Source: CALHVX01 sp964640725
GTDB lineage: Bacteria; Pseudomonadota; Gammaproteobacteria; Pseudomonadales; Azotimanducaceae
Direction of reading: 5' to 3'
Assembly: GCA_964640725.1 (NCBI GenBank)
Contig: CAZXIJ010000033.1
Coordinates: 1 to 36,669 of the forward strand
DNA: 36,669 nucleotides
This document shows positions 32,409 through 36,669 of this stretch, piece after piece (position 1 is the first letter of the stretch; the number at the start of each line of letters is the position of its first letter). Made by a program: the position numbers and the translations under genes. The notes under the pieces are model-generated. The model searched no databases, had not been told where the DNA came from, and was given only the letters and a program-made list of their open reading frames with translations.

Positions 32409-33380
32409 ATGACTGAGCAAACCCCTTGCGCCTGGCACTGGGCAGACCCGGCGACAGCCGCCCGCTTGCCGGTACCGGTCATGGAGCCCGGCTTGCTGGC
32501 CCGGACGCGCACCGGACTGCAGATCCCTTTGCCGGAGTGTGCGCCCGGCGATCTGGTCGTGCCGAGCTTCGCGAGCTTGCGCCCAGGGCGATTCCGCTTT
32601 CGTCTGGGACCCGCCAGGCTGGGCGCGGTGCCGAGCCGGGTCGTCGAGCGACACCCGCTGGCGCGCCGATACCGGGGCGTCGAAACCCAGCTGGACGCCT
32701 GGATGCTGGAGGCGACCCCGAAGGTCCGCGCCCTGACTCTCGAGGTCAGCGCCAGGGCGCTGCAAGCCCCGCACTGGCTCAGCGTCGCCGTCCGCCCGGC
32801 CCGGCTGGAGGCCAATCTGTCTGACGCGCAGTTTGAATACCAAACGCTGACCGCGCCGCCAAAGATCAGCCAGATGACCTGGCCGGGGCCTGCCGGGCCT
32901 CGAATTTGCTCGCCCACCGCCACCACCATGGCCCTGCAGGCCTCTGGCTACACGGCGCCCTGGGCATCCATGGTCAAGGACTGCCGGGACGCCGCTACCG
33001 GCCTCTACGGCGTCTGGCCCCTGAACATTTACCGGGCCAGCCAGCTGGGCGCTCTGGGCACGGTCACCTGTTTTCGCAGCTGGGCAGAGGTCGAGCCATG
33101 GCTGGCTGCCGGCTGCTACATCGTTGCCAGCATCCGCTACGGCGCCGGGGAGTTGCCCGGCGCCCCCCAGGCGAGCACCAGCGGTCACCTGGTTGTGCTG
33201 TACGGAGTTGACGGTCAGGAAGTGCTCGTGAATGATCCTGCGGCACCCAACGCCGATACCGTCGCGCGCCGCTATCCGCTGGCCGCATTCTCTCGAGCCT
33301 GGCTTCGCGCCAGGGGTGCCGGCTACGTTTTTCTGCCCGCTGACGGTCCTGCACATTCGGCCCCGGCGAGCGCCACCTGA
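32409..33380 (+). CDS. C39-family cysteine peptidase
   Basis: The 323-residue protein has an N-terminal beta-rich region (about 1-140) and a papain-like C39 domain. The nucleophile is Cys167 in RICSPTATTMAL, the histidine lies in TSGHLVVLYGV and the third residue in VNDPAAP. C39 peptidases often cut after double glycine in leader peptides; free-standing members have varied or unknown targets. No signal peptide or ABC transporter domain is present, so it is probably cytoplasmic. It heads a tightly packed group of four plus-strand genes ending in a Ddl-like ligase. Confidence 0.82.
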   Translation: MTEQTPCAWHWADPATAARLPVPVMEPGLLARTRTGLQIPLPECAPGDLVVPSFASLRPGRFRFRLGPARLGAVPSRVVERHPLARRYRGVETQLDAWMLEATPKVRALTLEVSARALQAPHWLSVAVRPARLEANLSDAQFEYQTLTAPPKISQMTWPGPAGPRICSPTATTMALQASGYTAPWASMVKDCRDAATGLYGVWPLNIYRASQLGALGTVTCFRSWAEVEPWLAAGCYIVASIRYGAGELPGAPQASTSGHLVVLYGVDGQEVLVNDPAAPNADTVARRYPLAAFSRAWLRARGAGYVFLPADGPAHSAPASAT

Positions 33381-33396
33381 ATCGGGGTACCAGACT

Positions 33397-33663
33397 GTGC
33401 TGCGCTATCTGCTCCGCTTCGCGCTGCTAACCATCGGCTTCGCCCTTACAACCCTTGGATTGATGACCTGGCAGGCGCGCGGGCTCTCCTTCGACGGGCT
33501 ATGGCCCATGGATGGCCCCTTTGCCGTGCATCCCCTGCATCTGCTGGTGCTTGGCCTGGCGATGATTCCGCCAACGCTGTGGGAAATCTTTCTGCTGGAA
33601 CAGACATCGGTCACCGGCCCCACGGTGCACACTCCCAAGACCGATAGCGATTCTGAGCAATGA
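33397..33663 (+). CDS. Small two-helix membrane protein
   Basis: The 88-residue product has two predicted membrane helices (LLRFALLTIGFALTTLGLMTW and LHLLVLGLAMIPPTLWEIFLL) and a short acidic, Ser/Thr-rich tail. The GTG at 33397 places the first helix at the N-terminus, 16 bases after the peptidase stop. The frame is open further upstream, but that part overlaps the peptidase gene in another frame. Its end overlaps the GNAT start as ATGA. I do not recognise the family. Confidence 0.7.
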   Translation: MLRYLLRFALLTIGFALTTLGLMTWQARGLSFDGLWPMDGPFAVHPLHLLVLGLAMIPPTLWEIFLLEQTSVTGPTVHTPKTDSDSEQ

Positions 33664-34217
33664 CCGAGCTGCGTATCCGCCTGCGGCCTGTGGCGCAAGC
33701 CGACCGGGACGAGTTTCTGAGTCTGATGCGCGCCAGCGCGACGCTCCATGAGCCCTGGATCGCGCCGCCGAGGACCGGCCTCGCGTTCGAACACTACCTG
33801 AGACGGGTCAACCGGGAAGATCACGAGGGGTTGCTGCTGTGTCTGAAAGACAGCGGCCGCATCGTCGGTACGATCAATCTCAACAACATCGTGCGCGGCT
33901 CGTTCCTGAGCGCCTCCCTGGGCTACTACATCGGTGCCGACTACGCCGGGCAGGGACTGATGCGCGAGGGCCTCGAGCTCGTTAAGCGCTACGCCATTGG
34001 CGAGCTCGGCCTGCATCGGCTCGAGGCCAACATCCAACCGGACAACCAGCCATCGATCGCGCTGGTGCGACGGGCAGGATTCGCCTACGAAGGCGACTCG
34101 CCGGCGTTTCTCTACATCAACGGCGCCTGGCGTGATCATCAACGGTGGGTGTACGTCCACCAGCGACAATCGCTCATGCCGGACACACCGCGCTGGTTTC
34201 AGCGGAGGACCCCATGA
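33660..34217 (+). CDS. GNAT N-acetyltransferase, RimJ/RimL-like
   Basis: The 185-residue protein shows the RimJ/RimL type of GNAT fold: IRLRPVAQADRDEFLSL, then GRIVGTINLNNIVRG, GYYIGADYAGQGLMREGL (acetyl-CoA pyrophosphate loop) and LHRLEANIQPDNQPSIALVRRAGFAYEG. It transfers an acetyl group to an amine, in this subgroup often a protein N-terminus or an amino sugar/amino acid. It is coupled by ATGA overlaps to the small membrane protein before it and the ligase after it. Confidence 0.92.
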   Translation: MTELRIRLRPVAQADRDEFLSLMRASATLHEPWIAPPRTGLAFEHYLRRVNREDHEGLLLCLKDSGRIVGTINLNNIVRGSFLSASLGYYIGADYAGQGLMREGLELVKRYAIGELGLHRLEANIQPDNQPSIALVRRAGFAYEGDSPAFLYINGAWRDHQRWVYVHQRQSLMPDTPRWFQRRTP

Positions 34218-35194
34218 CTCAGGCACGCAGCACGCCGTCCCTGAACATCGCGGTGCTGATGGGCGGCCCGGCAGCAGAGGCCGAGGTCTCCCGCAGCACC
34301 GCGGGCGAAGTTGCACAGGGACTGCGGACAGCAGGCCACAACGCCCAAACCCTGGAACTGGACCGCGACATTGCCGCCCGGCTCCTGGCCCTGCAGCCCG
34401 ATGTGGTGTTCCCTGCCCTGCACGGCCCCCTGGGAGAAGACGGCACCGTCCAGGGCCTGCTGGAACTCCTGGACCTGCCCTACGTCGGCTCCGATGTGCG
34501 CGGCAGCGCCGTCGCCATGGACAAAAGCGTGGCCAAGTTGATCTACGCCGACGTCGGGCTGCCCATCGCCAGGGGCTTGTGCTTCGCCAGCGACGGCGAC
34601 GCCACGGCCATAGCGGCACGCATTGCCCAGGAGATCGGCCCGGAAGTCGTGATCAAACCGCTGGCGGAGGGATCAGCGATCGGAGTCATGCGCCTGGATC
34701 GCATCGAAGCGCACCCGGCGGCCATCGAGACCGCTCTGAGCTGGCGCAGCGGCGCGCTGGCAGAGCAATACATCAAAGGCGCCGAAGTGACCGTCGGCGT
34801 GCTCGACCTCGACGGCGAAGGACCGCGAACCATGCAACCGATCCTGATCGAGACCAACGCCGGCGAGTGGTACGACTTCAACAACCGCTACGCCGCCGGC
34901 AAGAGCCGTCACCTGCTGCCCGCGCCCCTGCCGGACGCCACCCTCAAGGCCCTGCAGCAAATCGCCCTGAAGGCACACCAGGCGCTCGGCCTGCGAGACT
35001 TGTCCCGCTCGGACTTCCTGGTCACCGCAGACCACAAGATCACGCTGCTGGAGACCAACACGCTGCCCGGCATGACGCCCACCAGCCTGTACCCGGACGG
35101 CGCTGCGGACCTGGGCTACAGCTTCAGCGCCCTGGTCGATGCCCTGGCCCTGAGCGCCTGGCACCGGGGGCCGGGATCGTTCCCGGCGCGGTAG
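34214..35194 (+). CDS. ddl: D-alanine--D-alanine ligase-like ATP-grasp enzyme
   Basis: The 326-residue protein has the Ddl layout: N-terminal GGPAAEAEVS (17-26), HGPLGEDGTVQGLLE, the ATP-grasp loop KPLAEGSAIGV (Ser154), YDFNNRY (Tyr226) and LETNTLPGMTPTSLYP. It would join two D-alanines with ATP for peptidoglycan. The N-terminal motif departs from the usual GGxSxEREVS at Ser and Arg, although the key Glu22 remains. It lies outside a dcw cluster, so it may be a second Ddl or act on another dipeptide. The ATG at 34214 follows GGAGG and overlaps the GNAT stop as ATGA. Confidence 0.9.
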   Translation: MTQARSTPSLNIAVLMGGPAAEAEVSRSTAGEVAQGLRTAGHNAQTLELDRDIAARLLALQPDVVFPALHGPLGEDGTVQGLLELLDLPYVGSDVRGSAVAMDKSVAKLIYADVGLPIARGLCFASDGDATAIAARIAQEIGPEVVIKPLAEGSAIGVMRLDRIEAHPAAIETALSWRSGALAEQYIKGAEVTVGVLDLDGEGPRTMQPILIETNAGEWYDFNNRYAAGKSRHLLPAPLPDATLKALQQIALKAHQALGLRDLSRSDFLVTADHKITLLETNTLPGMTPTSLYPDGAADLGYSFSALVDALALSAWHRGPGSFPAR

Positions 35195-35204
35195 TCGCTG
35201 CGCC

Positions 35205-36669
35205 TCAGGCGACGCCGCGCACCGAGCCGTCCAGCGCGGCCGCAGCATCTTCAGGGACCCCTGCGTTAACAGCAGTCGCGGTCGCGGCAGCCGCTGCTGG
35301 CTCTGCCTGAGCATCTTCAGCAGCATCAGCCAGCGCAGCCGTCCCGGACTCGGCAATCTCGTCCCGCAGATCACTCACGGCATCTGCCAACAGAGACGGC
35401 ACCAGGGTCCGGACCAGCCGAGCGGCACTGGCATCGTCAAACACATCCTTGGCAGAGTCGATCAGCTGACGCTGTTCCGTGGCCAGGAATTCGAGCGCCT
35501 GAACAATTTCGCCGCCGCGATTGCGCAACTGGTCCAGGGGATCCGCATCGCCCCGGTAGCTGCGGGCGATCTCCGCCTGCCGCGTCGTGGTGAGGTTTAA
35601 GGACAGCTCGCTGAGTGTGCTGGCATCAAAGTCCAGCGCCGCCAGCTGCGTGCGCGCCTCGTCGTAGGCGCCGCTGAAGAACTGGTTCGCGACGTCCGTG
35701 ACGCCGGCGATCACGCGGTCAATCGCCGCCTGCTCTTCGGCAGACAGATCGCCGTCGACTTCGATGGTCACGAAACGTTCACTGGACTCGCTTTCGTCAT
35801 CGCGCCGGACCCGCTCGCCGCTGAGCTGCTGCCCGGAGAACGTTTCTGTTTGCAGGACGTCGAGCTGCTTGAAGTTCAGGCTGATCTCGTCGCCTTCGGC
35901 GGTGCGCAGCGACAGCACCAGCTCTGAGGTCAGCGATTGGGTCTCAAAGCGTTCGGCGTAGCGGGCGAATTCCGGGTTGCTGAGGCTGACAACCGGCGCG
36001 GGCGTGTCATCTTTCGTGGCCGGCGTCGTGACCGGCGGTACGTCAATGACGGGCGGCTCGCCGCTCACCGGCGCGTCGAGAGCGGGCGCATCGGCAGCGG
36101 GCGGCGCTTTGTCTGCGGCCGGCGGCACGGCCGGGGTCGGTGTCGGAGCCGGGCCAGGGCTCGCGACCGGTGTCGGCTGCGGCGCCGCAATGGGGGAGGC
36201 AAAGGCGAAAACCCCGACCGCAATGAACACGGGCAGGCCGACGGGAAGAATCGCTGGCACCAGGAACGCCGGTTGCGCGTAGCCAAAGCTGCCCGCTACG
36301 ACGCCGCCCTGGGTGGCGCCGGGAGCGGCGCCGAGCGCACCCGCGCCCTGGGCTTCACTGCTGGCGAGCGCATTGGTGCTGTTGACGACCGTGTGGCCTG
36401 AGGCACCGGGCGCCGCGGCTCCCGGCAGCCCGGCGGCTGGACCGCCAAACCCGAAATTGCCATAGCCGCCACCGGCAAAGGGACTGCCAAACACGTTAAA
36501 GGGGCTGGCAAAACCGCTGCTAAAGGCCTGTTGCGGGTAAAAGGTACCCGTCGTGGCGGCCGCCGCGGGTGGCGGCGGCGCGACCGGCGCTGGTGCGCCA
36601 GGGCCTTTGCTGCTGGCCTGGGGGGGGGTCTGCGCCGGCAGGGTAAGAGCCGGGTTGGCGGCGTTGGCG
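35205..36669 (-). CDS. Pro/Ala/Gly-rich protein of unknown function (5' part missing)
   Basis: The frame is open from the stop at 35205 to the window edge, so at least 488 residues are seen and the N-terminus is outside. The visible N-terminal half is low complexity: Pro/Ala runs, Gly/Phe repeats (GGGYGNFGFGG), a hydrophobic stretch (FLVPAILPVGLPVFIAVGVFAF) and a second Pro/Ala spacer. The C-terminal half is a folded-looking domain with FARYAERFETQSLTSELVLSL and ISLNFKQLDVLQTETFSG, then helices. It is hydrophilic and acidic. I cannot name the family. Its stop faces ddl with 10 bases between. Confidence 0.72.
   Translation of the reverse strand, partial: ANAANPALTLPAQTPPQASSKGPGAPAPVAPPPPAAAATTGTFYPQQAFSSGFASPFNVFGSPFAGGGYGNFGFGGPAAGLPGAAAPGASGHTVVNSTNALASSEAQGAGALGAAPGATQGGVVAGSFGYAQPAFLVPAILPVGLPVFIAVGVFAFASPIAAPQPTPVASPGPAPTPTPAVPPAADKAPPAADAPALDAPVSGEPPVIDVPPVTTPATKDDTPAPVVSLSNPEFARYAERFETQSLTSELVLSLRTAEGDEISLNFKQLDVLQTETFSGQQLSGERVRRDDESESSERFVTIEVDGDLSAEEQAAIDRVIAGVTDVANQFFSGAYDEARTQLAALDFDASTLSELSLNLTTTRQAEIARSYRGDADPLDQLRNRGGEIVQALEFLATEQRQLIDSAKDVFDDASAARLVRTLVPSLLADAVSDLRDEIAESGTAALADAAEDAQAEPAAAAATATAVNAGVPEDAAAALDGSVRGVA

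Overview
This window is a GC-rich stretch of a gammaproteobacterial chromosome, very probably from a marine or brackish aerobic heterotroph. The assignment rests on a complete six-subunit Na+-translocating NADH:quinone reductase, a long-form GAPDH, and a housekeeping gene order (nqr, gap, mfd, csiV, MTA/MTI phosphorylase, lexA, topA, usp, slt) that matches what I recall of the Pseudomonas PA2994-PA3020 neighbourhood. A run of exactly 100 N at 2376-2475 shows that this is a scaffolded draft or metagenome assembly, so adjacency across that point is not proven. Order or genus cannot be read from the sequence alone.

Layout, left to right. 1-2298: a partial amidohydrolase (minus) diverging from a thiolase (plus), a strong hairpin, then the assembly gap. 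2480-8861: nqrABCDEF on the minus strand followed by a SnoaL-like gene; a consensus promoter (9033-9061) and a 165-nt structured leader precede nqrA. 9083-10602: the long GAPDH with a clear Rho-independent terminator. 10858-15529: three translationally coupled minus-strand genes for a 2-oxoacid:acceptor oxidoreductase: a GltD-like flavoprotein fused to a two-cluster ferredoxin, a gamma-alpha fusion, and a ThDP beta subunit. 15657-16784: a membrane-anchored retropepsin-like protein. 16858-22780: mfd and csiV (plus), meeting MTA/MTI phosphorylase and a hypoxanthine phosphoribosyltransferase-like gene (minus). 22820-25041: an outer-membrane barrel and a LolA-like periplasmic protein. 25024-25836: LexA boxes and lexA. 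25859-28624: topA with an unusual folded leader. 28808-32358: a membrane-anchored unknown, a universal stress protein, Slt70 and a glutaredoxin-like protein. 32409-35194: a coupled cassette of C39 peptidase, small membrane protein, GNAT and Ddl-like ATP-grasp. 35205-36669: a partial Pro/Ala/Gly-rich protein.

How the parts fit together: the Nqr operon makes a sodium motive force from NADH. The oxidoreductase inserted between gap and mfd looks able to oxidise a 2-oxoacid and pass the electrons to NAD(P) through its own flavoprotein, without a free ferredoxin. lexA, mfd and topA cover DNA damage response and supercoiling. slt, csiV and possibly the C39-GNAT-Ddl cassette concern the cell envelope. 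The most interesting candidates are the self-contained 2-oxoacid oxidoreductase operon, the C39-GNAT-ATP-grasp cassette, and the folded topA leader with two mutually exclusive pairings. No rRNA, tRNA, CRISPR array, insertion sequence or phage gene was seen. No gene-free stretch exceeds 300 bases; the longest are 8862-9129 and 10603-10857, both described below.
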